From positions 11,718,001-11,782,000 of the forward strand of contig NC_039510.1 in the NCBI RefSeq assembly GCF_003672135.1: a stretch of 64,000 nt of DNA, read 5' to 3'. A model generated the notes under the pieces. The model was not told where the DNA came from, made no database searches, and saw only the letters and a list, made by a program, of their open reading frames with translations. Positions within the stretch are counted from its first letter, which is position 1. Each line of letters begins with the position of its first letter. This stretch comes from Ooceraea biroi (lineage: Eukaryota; Arthropoda; Insecta; Hymenoptera; Formicidae). Below are positions 38,247 through 50,631 of this stretch, piece by piece. A program made the position numbers and the translations under genes.

Positions 38247-40484
38247 GACATACATATGGTTGCTATTGTATTATAATGTATAGCAGTCTTGTCTATTTTA
38301 TCACATCTCTCTCTCTCTCTCTCTCGTTATCTTTTTTTGTAATTGTAAACCTGAATGATGTTACACGCGTATGCACGCGTGTATTTATTTATTTATTCAT
38401 GTTGACTTGTACAGGTACAGTATATATGTACAGTTTATGGGACTTTATATAAAGATATACGTTGAATATATCTTTTTGTAGCAAATTATTCCGCAATCGA
38501 TGAGAACAGAGGATGATCTCGTGAAAAAGAAAGAAAATCTGAGGTAATGGATGTAATTCAAATTTGGCACGCGCAGTCGGGCAATCGCGCGAACGGAGCC
38601 GCAAAATACCTCTCTCGAATAATCGAATCTGCTAGTGAAAATCGCTCCGCCTGTTTGGCAGCCCTGCTAAAAAGTGGGGGTAGAGCACACATGCTGTCTG
38701 CAAACTGAAAGCACGAAACGAGAAAAAATGAAATAAAACCGACAGCTCCGAAAAGTTTTCTTTAGATCGTGCGGTATTTCAAACGATATTCGGACGAAAT
38801 TAAAATTTCATCGGTCGGCCGCACGCCCCCAGTTGTTCTCGGAATTATGATCGATATCATTTTCACGCGCTGCAGCGGCCCACGCACGCAAATTTGATTT
38901 TCATGTCGACTTCTCGCTAACGAGGGGCAATACAACAAACAATACTCTCGCGAGGATATATACAAGCGCTCTACCGATTCAAGAAGAAGGAAGGTAAGGA
39001 AGGTCACTCGCGTGGTCTTGCGGTTATTATCCGCGGGCGATCGCCATCGTGAGGACGCTAAAACCGCGATAAACCGCGTCGTCTAATATTATGACATGAC
39101 TCACGTTCGCGCTACGTTCGCGATTCGTTCGCGAATTTTCGAGCTCGTCCCCGTGCCCGTTCGACCAGCGTCTCCCGTGCTCCGCATTCTCGCACACGCA
39201 CTCTCGCTCGTATTGACTGTCGCGATCCCACGCGAGCGAGTGGCGTGCCCGTCCGGTGATCGTGGATGAATATAAACCGCACCCGAATGTCGTAGCGCTG
39301 TTATGATAGATCGGCGCTCGTCCCCCAGGTAGCCGAGAGATCACGTGTGCGAGTCAGTCGTTTCGATTCAGCGGCGCGATCGGGCACGACAATTGCGTGA
39401 TACACGAATTTAATAGGCGGCCCTAACCTCACACAACTGCGATAGCTCGCTCGGCCGCTGTCTCTTTCTGTCTGTCTCGTTGTCTCGCTCGCTCTCTTTT
39501 TCTCTGTCCTCTGGCACGGGGAGATGTCAGTTTAACGTTCGACGAAAAAAAAAGTCCAGTTACGTTACTCTCGCGACTGCTTCAATACCGCTTAACCCAT
39601 TTATACGATAACGTGCGTCTTCGCTGCGTGGTAAGAAGCTGATCACCCCGCTTACGGGATATTTGCACCATCCATGGTCCCGTATTCCCGTACTCGACGG
39701 ATGTGAATGCTATGCCAGAGTTTTATGTCTCCTAATTTCCATTATTCTATATTTCTACGTTTCCGCGATATCATTCCCTAAAATAGAATATTTAGTTTAT
39801 CTCTTGCACAGATTTATTAATAATATACGCATACAGCTTGCGAGATTAATCATTTATAAATAATACATGTTTTTAATTATTTTTTACGTGTACGTTTATG
39901 ATGCAACGATTTTGTTATTTATTTTGTTCATTTTGTCCAAAGTACCTAACTTTTCCTGCTTTATGCAAGTTTGTTTACCACTCCATCCAGTGTCTGTACT
40001 TAATTTACAAAGCATTGTACGACCAATCTCACTATTTGTCTCTTCTTGCTGTTTTTATTCTAAATAGATGTATTCCAGGTAGAACCTGTCAGAAGCAATA
40101 ATTGTTTCTGCAATAAGTGTCGATAAATTTAAATAGAATATAAACGATGCTGTTCTCTTCATGTTGACATAAATGTATAAATAGATTCGACTCATATAAC
40201 TTTTTTAGATTAATCATTATGATATTATAATGATACACATGTCCCTATTTTTGAGATTCAGTTAATCAGTTGCGTTTAATATTAATATTTAAAGACGTAA
40301 CATAGTGCTAAGATATATTGGACTAAGACAACTGTGTGCTATGAAAATAACCTATGAAAAGTGGTACTAAAATATATTCACTGGTGAAAATTAAGTAAAT
40401 TAATATATCTCTATGCTTAATTTGATAAATAAAACATTAGACTCAAGTAAATTAAAAACTTTGTGTTCCAGTGAACATATAGGG
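38247..40484. other. Spacer with CpG-rich promoter-like block before DCN1-like gene
   Basis: Between the zinc-finger gene and the first coding exon of the DCN1-like gene. It holds a TC microsatellite and a small hairpin (38362-38370 with 38375-38383, ACACGCGT arms). A CpG-rich block at about 38570-39660 is a likely promoter and non-coding first exon of the DCN1-like gene. An acceptor (TTGTGTTCCAG) ends at 40471, so the 5' untranslated region is probably spliced into the first coding exon. No other gene was recognised. Confidence 0.5.
38306..38325. repeat. (TC)n microsatellite
   Basis: Uninterrupted TC run about 65 bases after the zinc-finger stop codon. Confidence 0.85.
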
Positions 40485-41694
40485 ATGCCACGCAGCAAAC
40501 GCAGAGGGTCCACCAGTACAAATCATAATCATGCTCCCTTCGATATGTCAATGCCTAGTGCACATGATGAGAATTTACCTAGGCATCCTTCAAAACGGTT
40601 AAGACATACCTCTAGGTAGATATAGAAAATTATATTTCTTATAGTATATCCAAGTATTTGTTAATATATATTAACAAATACTTAATATATTTATTAAGAT
40701 ATTTTACAATATTTTATATTATATATAGTAGTGCTCAAAAGTATTTTGTTCATACAAAACTTTCCTCATAAATTTAATCGTAAAACAGATAACGTTACAT
40801 GAATAATAATATTGTTTGCAGCACCAGACGTTATTCAAAAAACGAAGATGTATCCAATACATCGACGTTTTCTCAAAAGCGTTGTATCGCTTGGTTTAGA
40901 GAATATACCTCACCGGACGATGTAGACACTCTCGGCCCAGAAGGAATGGAAAAGTTCTGCGAGGATATCGGTGTAGAACCTGAAAATGTAGTGATGCTCG
41001 TGCTTGCGTACAGAATGAACGCGCGCCAAATGGGGTTTTTTACGATGACCGAGTGGTTGAAAGGTTTCTCGGAACTTCAGTGCGATTCTATTAGTAAAGT
41101 ACAACAAAAGCTCGAGTACCTAAGGAATCAATTAAACGACCCATACACGTTTAAGGGGATCTACAGATATGCTTACGACTTTGCCAGAGTACGTGCATGA
41201 TGTTACGTATATATCAGATTCAAGTGTGCACACGTGAACGTAACGTGATCTTTTTGTAAAATTGCTTCTGATTATTTCACTTGAATTTTGTGCAGGATAA
41301 GGATCAACGGAGTATGGACATGGAAACGGCGAGAGTAATGTTACAGCTGCTCTTGGGAAAACATTGGCCATTATTCACACAGTTTGCTCAGTTCCTAGAT
41401 CAATCGAAGTACAAAGTGATCAATAAAGATCAATGGTGCAACATATTAGAATTTTCACGTACAATTAATCATGATTTATCCAATTATGATTTAGATGGAG
41501 CGTGTAAGTATGTACAAGAAGAATGCTGATGCTGACTACGATAAAGATATAACAAGAGCATCTAATATAGATCTTGTTTTACATATATGACACATGGTGA
41601 TCTTTTAGGGCCAGTAATGCTCGATGAATTTGTCGAATGGTTGAAAATTCAACGGGGGGAGGAAGCATCATCGATAGAAGCAAGAGGCAGCTGA
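40485..41694 (+). CDS. DCN1-like protein (DCUN1D4/5 group), cullin neddylation E3
   Basis: Four exons (40485-40615, 40822-41188, 41296-41503, 41609-41694) join in frame to 263 residues. DCN1-like proteins bind cullins and the NEDD8-charged E2 enzyme and promote cullin neddylation, which activates cullin-RING ubiquitin ligases. A short basic N-terminus (PRSKRRGS, then a KRLRH cluster) may be a nuclear targeting signal, as in the vertebrate DCUN1D4/5 proteins. The PONY domain follows with GPEGMEKFCEDIGVEPENVV, IYRYAYDFAR, KVINKDQWCNILEFSRTI and DLSNYDLDGAWPVMLDEFVEW. The wording is closest to DCUN1D4 (KVINKDQWC, MLVLAYR for MLVLAWK). The start is the first ATG after the acceptor at 40471; an ATG at 40413 in the same frame lies in the presumed intron. 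A single insect gene probably represents both vertebrate DCUN1D4 and DCUN1D5. Confidence 0.95.
40652..40683. repeat. Perfect 32-bp palindrome in the DCN1-like gene's first coding intron
   Basis: Sixteen bases (AAGTATTTGTTAATAT) meet their exact reverse complement without spacer, 36 bases after the donor site. The centre is TA-rich, so a chance component exists, but the arms include non-repetitive bases. Confidence 0.9.
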
Positions 41695-42254
41695 AACATC
41701 TTATGAAAATAGTCTATTGAACTAAGAACAATTCTTTTTTTATCATGATATTTTGTTAATAACGGAATTTGTTTATAAATCATAACCATACGACGTTCAA
41801 TTACCATCTCATTCGTATTCTCTTTTTTTTTTATTAAACGGTAATGTATTGTGTAAGTAGCTTATCGTAATATGATTTACAGTATCTTCTATACGCTCGG
41901 TCGAGAAAATCCTCGTTTGACTGCTCCGGTTACTTCTCATCACTTACAATTAATCCAGGGTTTGTCGGAACTCTTGTGATTAAAAATAAAACTATTTTGA
42001 TATAAGATTTACTTGTGCAATTTATAAAAATAATTTGAGATATCAAATTCAATAAGTGAGCTGATATGACAATTGTCAAATCAAGTAATATCTTAAGGTA
42101 ATGATTGCCATTGACTTCCAATGATTGTAGACTGCACATTTTATGTTATTGCGAATTAAACGTTTTTACTACGTACTTCTTAATAATAAATTAAATGGAT
42201 TATTTAAATATAAACCTATAAGCAGCCATGTATAACTTGCACATTCCACTGACT

Positions 42255-42410
42255 TTATTTGGTAATACGCTCAACTTTGCATTCTTTATGATTTTCTGGA
42301 ACTAATTCTGTTGAGGCATTGTTAGCTTCTCGTGTAAGTAGCTTATCTGTATCATCAAATCTTATGTGGACAACAAAGTTTTCTACAAAATTTAGGCGTG
42401 TACAATATTG
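42255..42410 (-). CDS. Possible last coding exon, hydrophilic tail, unknown protein
   Basis: An open frame of 52 codons ending in TAA (42255-42257) that has no start codon and is preceded in frame by a stop. The text is protein-like (for example FVVHIRFDDTDKLLTREA and VPENHKECKVERITK) with charged residues and no low complexity. An acceptor-like site (CTAAATTTTGTAG) ends at 42383 after a T-run, so the real exon may start at 42382. It lies in the +1 frame relative to the small membrane frame at 42355-42480 and overlaps it. Removing a 43-base segment (42383-42425) would join the two in frame, but the donor would be poor (GTTTCT) and the intron very short. Confidence 0.3.
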   Translation of the reverse strand, partial: QYCTRLNFVENFVVHIRFDDTDKLLTREANNASTELVPENHKECKVERITK

Positions 42411-42480
42411 TCAAAAAAAAGAAACCAATTAAGAAGTACGCGAATATCACTAAGTAGAAAATCATTGGTGGAACATACAT
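42355..42480 (-). CDS. Small single-pass membrane protein candidate (41 residues)
   Basis: The frame starts at ATG 42480-42478 and ends at TGA 42355-42357. It encodes MYVPPMIFYLVIFAYFLIGF followed by three more hydrophobic residues and a short cysteine/lysine-rich tail (FCRKLCCPHKI). The hydrophobic stretch of about 20 residues fits one membrane span. An acceptor-like site (TGGTACTGCTTTCAG) ends at 42514, 34 bases upstream of the ATG, and the frame is open from there. Either this short protein is the product, or it is spliced or read into the neighbouring +1 frame to give a tail of about 42-50 residues. I recognise no family. Short length makes chance a real possibility. Confidence 0.3.
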   Translation of the reverse strand: MYVPPMIFYLVIFAYFLIGFFFLTILYTPKFCRKLCCPHKI

Positions 42481-43821
42481 TATGCAGGTGCTACTACAAC
42501 GTTTAGTATTCTGAAAGCAGTACCATAAAGTGTCAATATCATGCGCTATTTAGTCAAAATTAAATAATTCCTGTAAAATTATGAATGTATATTAGAATAA
42601 CGAACTCTTATTAAAACATTACAATATTTATTAAATAAATATTTCTTGATCTTTCGGATTTATCGATATCACGATCTATGCTTTATTAATAAGAGATTTA
42701 ATAATGCAAGATTTGTCAATGAGAGAAAGACTTATTTCACAGTTTGCAGAAGCTCCCACTTCATATCACTGTTTTTCATTCAGTAGTTTTAACAACATAC
42801 GCACCTAAACGAATTACTTTCCCACTCATCTCGTGCATCTTGAATTTTCGGTACTAAGATCTGATATTTTAGAGACACCTCCAACAATTATTGCGAAAAT
42901 TTTGAAACTGATGTATGGTGATCGTATATATATACACATACACACATGAAACAATTATGTAAAATATATTAGTTTGATAAAGTGTTGATCGCTTTCGTTT
43001 AATGAATTTATTGAACTGATCTTTAAACTTGTGCGTCACTCAAGCCATCTTGTAAATCAATTTGATAAAATGCAAAAACATAATAATCGACAATATGCAA
43101 AGTGATCATGGGTTCGTTGAGCCAGTTTTAAGCTAAACTTGCCAATTTGGGAACATATATATATTTTACCTGCACATGTATTTCATATAAAGAATTCAAT
43201 TAGAGAGTATTTATTAATGATGTGACTTTTGCATTTCTCTTATATAGGTTCTAATAATATAAAAGCATGAATATAAAATTTTTGGAAAGGGAGGATTCAT
43301 TGAATATTTGTAGATTTACATGTTGTAAGTTAAAGATGTGAGTTAGAATTCGTTCCAGATTGCTGTAATAATATTACTGCCATTTGGTGAATATAATATG
43401 TATTTGATGATAATCAGAAGAAGAATAAAATACCTTTTTTTTAGTATTTCATTTATTCTTGGTAACTATTCTTGATAACAAAATGAATGCATTTGTAGGA
43501 AATAAAATGCAATTGTGCAAAATGTTTGCTACAATTTTCTGGATAGAAAAGTACATAACGACCACAAGTTTTCCATAATAAAACTTTCGTAACATGCATT
43601 TTCTAATACGTTATGATTATCTGTACATATTCTATACATTAATTCTTTATATATACAAGAAATGTAAAAACAATTTTCTAAATATATATAACTTAACAAG
43701 GGGCATATATAAATAATACATTTTATATTTAAATAATGGTACTAGATGATTGTACGCTTAAAAAATATATATATTTAATGCATCGCAGAGAGCACAGCCT
43801 CAATTAACCGAACTACACATT

Positions 43822-45835
43822 TTAAGAGAAAAAATGACACTGTCCTAAAGTAATGATAGCAATACTGCCAACAGTTAGCAGAAGAAATAAGTATCTACCC
43901 TTAATTGGTATCCTGAATAATCTAGCGCTCATTTTTAAAGAAGACGTGTACAGAAGTATGCTATCGAGATCTTCTCCTGGAGTAGTCTGATACACGAACG
44001 GTCGGATACGTATCTCGTGTCCTACGGCCCGAATCATAGAGCAAGCATTTGTTAAACGCGCAGCCTGAAGGAAAGACACATGTTCGTGAATCTGAGTCGA
44101 AAAGAAATCATTTAATATTTTTAATACGACATTATACCTGAATAAATGGAGCAATCGATATTAAGATCCATAATACAACATTCATCACGTTGACGTACGT
44201 AACTGGATAATTATCCTCATTGTTAATGTAGTACTGAAACAGCCATGCGATGCCCGCAGCTGCCCACGATAAATTAACTATCGTATAAATGCACACAGCC
44301 GGGCCTAATTCGTCATTAAAATATTTCAGCAGTTTCTTAAATTCGTCGATGTCCTGCAAATCACGGAAATAGCTAAAATTGCCGGCTTCGATAAAAGACA
44401 GGCGATAAAAAACTGTTTAAGCCACGAACTCTCATCCAATCAATGGGTGGCAGAATATGTTGCAGCAACTTTCCACGTAGAAAATGTAGATGTGACATTA
44501 ACAGCTGTCCTTGCAAACAGTAGCTTGTGATAATAGTTCCCTGGACCATATCATGCCACAAAGTGCAGATGATTAAGAATACTTTTAGCGTTATCTTCAC
44601 CTGATACGGGCTAGGCAGAGGAGTAGATATAAAAATTATTCTTGATTTATATTCTTTTTTTGTTGTATATATGTATAAATTGTTCGTCTCGTTAGTGACA
44701 GATAATACCTATTCTCTACCCATTGAAATACGATATTTCCCTTGGCCATCTGAATATTCACAGTAATTAATGCCATCACCATCCATACTATGCTCAATGC
44801 TATAAACAACCATAATATATGTACAAGGCGCTTCTGATTGCCTCGGTTTATCGGATTCGAGGAAAGCAGGAACGCTCTCTCCATTAGATTCTGCAACTGC
44901 TCGTTTTCCTTAACGCGAAACAAGTATATCGTGTATAAATACGCGATCAGATGCAATATACTTGGAATTAAGTAGCTGAAAATCACATTTCCATAGCAAG
45001 ACGGTTCTTGCGTCCATTGTTCGTTAACATTTGCTACATTTTGCTCTAACACTAATACTTTGTAACAAAATCCCCGATCTCTTCTGAAAATAATAAATAT
45101 ATCCATTTTATTATAGCGCCTATACAAATTAAAAATTATAAATAACTTTAAAACAAGCTAATAATATAAATCATTTCTAAAATAATGAAATGTATTTTAC
45201 TGATAGATTTCTAACTTACATTTTTTTCTTGTATCTGCTCTATTATTTCATCTAGTTTTTATTATTCTTATAATGTGTACATGTGCATATTACAATATGT
45301 AGGTATGCAAAAATAGAATATTACAAATAAACTTACCTAAAACAAGCCATATACTGTAAAACATATCCAATACATATAAATATAATGACTTGTAAAGTAT
45401 GAAGATTCGTTAAAATAGAACACCATAAAAAATGGTTAGATTCATCGCTACTGGTTGGTCTCAATCCCATTACGCCTAACAATCTCAAATATGGCCTTAG
45501 TATTTTATGTTTGCAATAATGAAGTACTGCAGATGTGCTGATAAAGTTTTCATAATCTTCAGTGATTTCACCCATATGCTGCATAACAAATAAATCTATA
45601 TTAAATAATATTAGAACTATGCAAAGCTGGGGATCGACGTGTTAACAAGAATATCAGCTTACATCAGTGCTCTGAAAAGTTGAAGTTATACTTGTTAAAA
45701 TGGATGGTACAGAAATTTCTGTATGTTCTTCGCAATTCTGTTGCGTTGTATCTTTACTACTATTCTTGAGTTTATTATTAGATTCTACCTGCAAATAATA
45801 TTGCATTTCAATTAGAAAGAACATTCTATTATACT

Positions 45836-45877
<42 letters not shown>

Positions 45878-46419
45878 ACACATGCAAAAAGAATGTATAT
45901 ATAAATTTTTAAATTATACAAATGGTTATTTATGTGTAGCTTGTTTTACATATTAATCTTAATTTATTTTGCAAAATATATCTTATCTTATTATCTTAAT
46001 ATAGTCTACAGAAATAGTTTTGATAAGTGTATCATAAATCTCATAAGAGAATCATTTGGACAATGATCAATTTGTGTGAAAATGCAAGTTATGGATCACA
46101 ATTAGAGATTAATTTCCTTCATGAAATGTTACATTAAGATTATACGAGACAAATTCAAAATAATGCTTGTAAGATTCGATTGTTCAATGTTTGTTTACCA
46201 TAAAAACCAAAACAAACTACTGTTATAACTTCATTTTAGACTTTGAGGCTATTAAGTCGATATACCGAGAAGGAGCTACATTTCGATGTTATCATCACGA
46301 TATCTCGCATCTCACAAAGTGATAATTGTAAAAATAGGATTACGCAATTTGTTACAGCTGAATTACTGACGAATATATTTCACCCGTTGAAACAATGGTT
46401 AACTACTCACCAACGCCAT
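43822..46419 (-). CDS. Seven-transmembrane gustatory-receptor-like protein
   Basis: Seven coding exons on the minus strand (46411-46419, 45663-45788, 45337-45578, 44709-45083, 44430-44610, 44138-44353, 43822-44064) join in frame to 463 residues. Seven hydrophobic spans are visible: HTLQVIIFICIGYVL, VIFSYLIPSILHLIAYLY, LWLFIALSIVWMVMALI, FLIICTLWHDMVQGTIIT, VCIYTIVNLSWAAAGIAW, VMNVVLWILISIAPFI and LFLLLTVGSIAIITLG. The end (LLYTSSLKMSARLF ... LGQCHFFS) resembles the C-terminal region of the insect gustatory receptor superfamily, where a TY-x7-QF-like motif sits in the last span. The ligand is unknown. The first coding exon is only nine bases (ATG GCG TTG); if this is wrong, the next possible start is in the third exon. 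The donor after exon 5 (GTTCGT) is weak. Its start is 292 bases from the NOL10 stop in the same orientation. Confidence 0.6.
45842..45871. repeat. (TA)n microsatellite
   Basis: Thirty bases of uninterrupted TA inside the first long intron of the seven-transmembrane gene. Confidence 0.9.
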
Positions 46420-46711
46420 TTCGGGCTCCCTGGAGCGCAACGCTTTTGAACTTGGAAAGAAAATATTTGTATCAATAGTTTGACATGTGGCTCACCCTAA
46501 CATGTATTTAAATATCACTGTTTTCTGATGACACTTCACCTTTGCTCGGAGATATCTATGTGCATCGCGACTAAGCAAATTATTGCGTTTGCATAAGAAG
46601 CACGTACAGCATTAGAGCCGGTGACAAATAAATGAATAAAGAAAGAAGAACATCTTATTTATATTTTATATTTACAAAATTTAATTTACAAAAAACATAA
46701 ATATATAAACG

Positions 46712-49700
46712 TTAACGTTTCTTTTTAAAGATACTCGTTGCAGGTCGTAACAGCTCGTTGTATCCTCTTCTGTAATGTTTCACTTCGGGGCGTTTTTTCT
46801 ACAAAAAGACGGCAGAATATGAGAAATGCAATATTCTTCTAATATGATGAAACTAGACGCTCGTGTACGTTACCTTTCCGACAGTAAACGTCATCTCTCT
46901 ATTTCCACCTGAGCTTGACACTTTAACATTGTGCGCCTCTTCGATTTTCAATCTTTCACCTAATGTCGCTCTGCAAAATTACAAGGCAAATATTACAAGG
47001 CGGTTTCAAACGCGAGATTCAGAATGCAAAGGCATAATGTATAACGAGCTAAAATAATATTGATATTTACTTGCTCTGCTTCTTCTTTACTGGTTCACCT
47101 ACTTCGAATTTCACATTATTCTGAATTTCATCTAACTTCGGTTCATTCTTTACTACCGAATCATTATTCTCGTCCCCACTCTCTTCCTCTCTTTCTCTTT
47201 TATTTTTCCTTATTAATCGATAATTCTTCTGCACTTCTTTGACCCATGGCTTCTCATCGTCCGAGCTCTCATCGTCCGAGTCATGTATGAAGCTTTCATC
47301 TGAACTATCGGCTTTACGAAGAAGATAATTTGATATGAATAATCGATATAAATATAAATAATAGGTTTTCTTGTAGATAAAATATTTTTTTAGAAATATT
47401 TTCTAACAGAAGGAACATTTTATACTTTTTCTTACCGTGTGGTTCATCCTCGTTGGGCGCTTCTTTTTCTTCTTCTTCTTCCTCTTGTGCTAATTTCTGT
47501 TTTAACTTCATAGCTTTATTTTTATGAAGTTGAGAAATAACAGGATTTAACAAACCATATTCTTCAGAATTCTGATCAATTTGGAAATCAGGATTGTTAA
47601 AGAGAGCTTTAAACCGTTCGTCGTTGAGCAGGTTGGACGATGCTCGCTTCTTTTTGTTTTTGTTATTTGCATTGTCCATCAACTTCAATGCCAGCTCTTG
47701 ATTTATACTTGGCAACTTTTGTATCTAGCGAAAAAAGATTGTAAGAATCTGAATGTTGCTTTCTTTGAACATACTTTGACTCAAAATGGATATAATATTT
47801 TCGTGTATAGAATTGAAATAATTGAAGTGAAAAATACCTGTACTCTGCTAGCAGCCTCCTCGTCAATCTTCTCGCGAATCCTTCTCTTTTTGTACTCTGC
47901 AAACTCGAACGGTTTCATCACATCTCTTGCTTTCCTATATAATCGGATGTCTATAAAGTAACCGTGCATGTAAGCCCTGAGTAGATTAGTGCCTTTCAAG
48001 TGCGAGAGACCCAATTCATTCAGTTCTTTCTCAGTTACAAATTTGTAATCGTCATAGATGATATCATAATTCAGTTCTTCCAATTCCTCCGTAAGATTAT
48101 CGAGGAAACTGCACCAGTAAGGGGCGGGACCGAGACTAGGAATGTAGTACGTCTGCATTTTTGTGGTCTCATTGGCCATCAAGAGCATGCCAGTATCTGG
48201 TATAACACATAAATCATTAAAGTCATGCTGCGCTTCTATGGATGTATAAAGTTTTCCCTGAAAAAAAAACAAATGAAATGATGAAATTTTAGTTGTAGAA
48301 TAAAATTTATCTTGCAGCTTGCATTTTGATTTCTCATAAATATATTTAAAGTGTACCGATTTTCCGATAATGAATAAATTTTCACACTCACGTTATCCCT
48401 TTCCCATATTTTTACAATGGAACTGTCCATGGAGTAAACCAGATCCATCTTTTGGTGGAAATCTATACACTTAATTGACAATCCATACATGTGATCTTTC
48501 ACAAAAAACGGCTTGCCGGACCGTATATCGTACAGTAGTACTTGGCCCGTCGACGTACCGACTCCTACATTCAAACCTCCTTGACATTTCAAAGCAGTAA
48601 TTGCGGGTACTGCTTCCATCCTAATAAAAAACATCCGCTGTATTAAATTCTGACAATGATATTTCGTGGCAAAGACAGATTCCATGTTGCATCCTACTTG
48701 TCTTGAGTGATACAGTGCAGCGCGCAGTCAAGGGTGCCCACCCTATTCTTAGATCTTGGATCCCAAGCTTCAATTTTACCATCCTGTGTACCAACCATGA
48801 GTAGGTGATGCAATGGATTTATCTCACATTTATTTATCGAATTTGCTTCCGTTACGAATGACTGTAAAAACTGACCACGTTCAAGGTTTATCCTATATAT
48901 TTCATTACTGCAAATATATATCATCGTTACTATCTTGAACACATATGCACAAATTTTTACACAATATGTTTCAGATAATGATAGAACAGTCGTGTAATAT
49001 ACTTTTAAGACTTACCTATTGCCTACAATGAAGGCATCGCATGATGGATAATGGTATTTTAGATCTCTTCCAAAATGTGGCACTCTGAGTCTGTAATATT
49101 TTCCATGAATAGCGTGAAATTCAACATAGCGATCACACTGAAGAAATATTAACTAGAACAAAGTACAATAAGTTTAATAATCATTTTGATTGTTATTTTA
49201 CATGCATATATTAAAGCATTATCTTGAAATGATTAACACACAGTAAAATTAATTTATCTCAATTGTTTTCTAAAGCCTCCTAACATTAAAACTTACTTTG
49301 CTGTAGTCATCTGATAATACTTCAAAAGTAACCACTTCGGAATCAAAACATCTCTCAAATTTTAATGACAAGTTATTTACATCGAAGCACTTTACACGTG
49401 GTTTGTAAGTCCCTGTTGCAAGAATATATTGTCCATCCTTGGATACTCTGATGGACGTGCTCACACCAGGCATATCAAAATCCTGTATAAGTTCGATACG
49501 TCGTCGTATATCTATTGACAAAAAATTGCAATGTTAAATAAACTTTAAAAGATATATTAGAGATATTGAAAATAGTCTTGTTAATATGAAATAAAGAATA
49601 TACTGTGTGCAATAATTCTTACCAACATTCTTCTTCAATAAACGTCTCCTTTTTTGTTCAGATAACCACTGGAAAAAAGGAAACAAGAAACAATATTAAG

Positions 49701-49835
49701 CAATCTTATTTATATTAAAATTAAGATAACCTAAAATAATTTAGTGTGTACACAAGTTGACATCTTTACCTCAGGGAGAGACTTCCCAGCGCTAAGATTA
49801 TAAATCTTTATATTGTTCGGCGCGGATACTTGCAT
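46712..49835 (-). CDS. NOL10: NOL10, nucleolar protein of ribosome biogenesis
   Basis: Eleven exons on the minus strand (49770-49835, 49623-49668, 49297-49511, 49016-49152, 48698-48907, 48392-48620, 47838-48257, 47436-47724, 47071-47311, 46874-46970, 46712-46798) join in frame to 678 residues; human NOL10 has 688. NOL10 (yeast Enp2) is a WD-repeat component of the 90S/small-subunit processome in the nucleolus. Family text is clear throughout: KIYNLSAGKSLPEWLS, RRRIELIQDFDMP, SKDGQYILATGTYKPRVKC, GTSTGQVLLYDIRS, LGPAPYWCSFLDNLTEELEE and LRAYMHGYFIDIRLY. A NUC153-like segment (LNDERFKALFNNPDFQID) precedes an acidic, then lysine-rich tail. The acceptor of exon 4 was placed before TTAATATTTC because the resulting IFLQCDRYVEF matches the family. 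It is divergent from profilin. Confidence 0.96.
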
Positions 49836-50631
49836 TTTGGCAGTACTTTATGTAACATAAACTAGATAAAATCCTTTATAAATCTCTGGCTGTCGTCATA
49901 TTTACTCCGAGAAAAACACGTGGAGAACATCAAACTGTTATTTCGATTAGTATCTCTTTGCACTCTCTGCACTAAAAATGCGACGAGTACATTTTTCCAG
50001 ATTGGAACGAATAAGAAAAAAGATGAAAGAGAGTGAATAAAAGCAAACGTGCATGACACAAGGCATATTCGCATGAACATGCGCCTTTAAATAATTGTAC
50101 ATACATACGCTGATTGGACAACTACAGCGTGTAGTTTCTTTCTAGAAGAGCTGTGACTGCATAATTTTCCCCTAGAGAGAAAAAGATGAACTGAAAATCT
50201 TGTACAAATAATACAATAATTACAAAGACGTAATTTTATTATAAAAGTCAGATTAATTAGACATTATCTGAGCGATATTACAACAATGAAGTGAAATAAT
50301 AATAACAAAATTTGACTAATTTGACAATAAATGCGAAGTGTCTATATATTTCCCCATAGTCAAAATTTCTCTAGACTGTCAGTTACTGATTACGGAAACA
50401 TCAGGTAGGGGGCGCAACGTGAATAGCGAAGAACGGCTCAGCGATGACGACGAACGAACTGATGAAGGGAGGGGTGAAGGGGCAAGGAAGTAGGGAGGGT
50501 GGCAGAACGACCGGCGTTTCGGTGCGCGTATCGGTAGTCGCGAGACGAGTCAGTCAGTGACGGGTTGTGGTCGTCTAGTGTGGCATAGTGAACAGTTTTC
50601 GGTCGCTCTCTCCTTTCTCTTGTGTTCAAAA
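49836..50631. promoter_or_regulatory. Divergent NOL10/profilin promoter region
   Basis: The two start codons are 796 bases apart on opposite strands. The profilin side (about 50400-50631) is CpG- and G-rich and contains a TCAGTC-type initiator-like repeat at 50547-50555, some 80 bases before the ATG. The middle part (50150-50390) is AT-rich. No coding exon was recognised here. Confidence 0.5.

Larger units (their letters stand above)
41695..43821. other. Region between DCN1-like and seven-transmembrane genes
   Basis: AT-rich, 2.1 kb. The only coding-like content I see is the pair of small minus-strand frames at 42255-42480, listed separately. A DREF-type box (TATCGATA) sits at 42661-42668, about 180 bases upstream of that candidate's ATG on the minus strand. 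The remainder is likely 3' untranslated sequence of the flanking genes. Confidence 0.4.

Noticed and set aside
46243..46449. 68-codon plus-strand frame
   Set aside because: It lies across the minus-strand start region of the seven-transmembrane gene and has no family resemblance.
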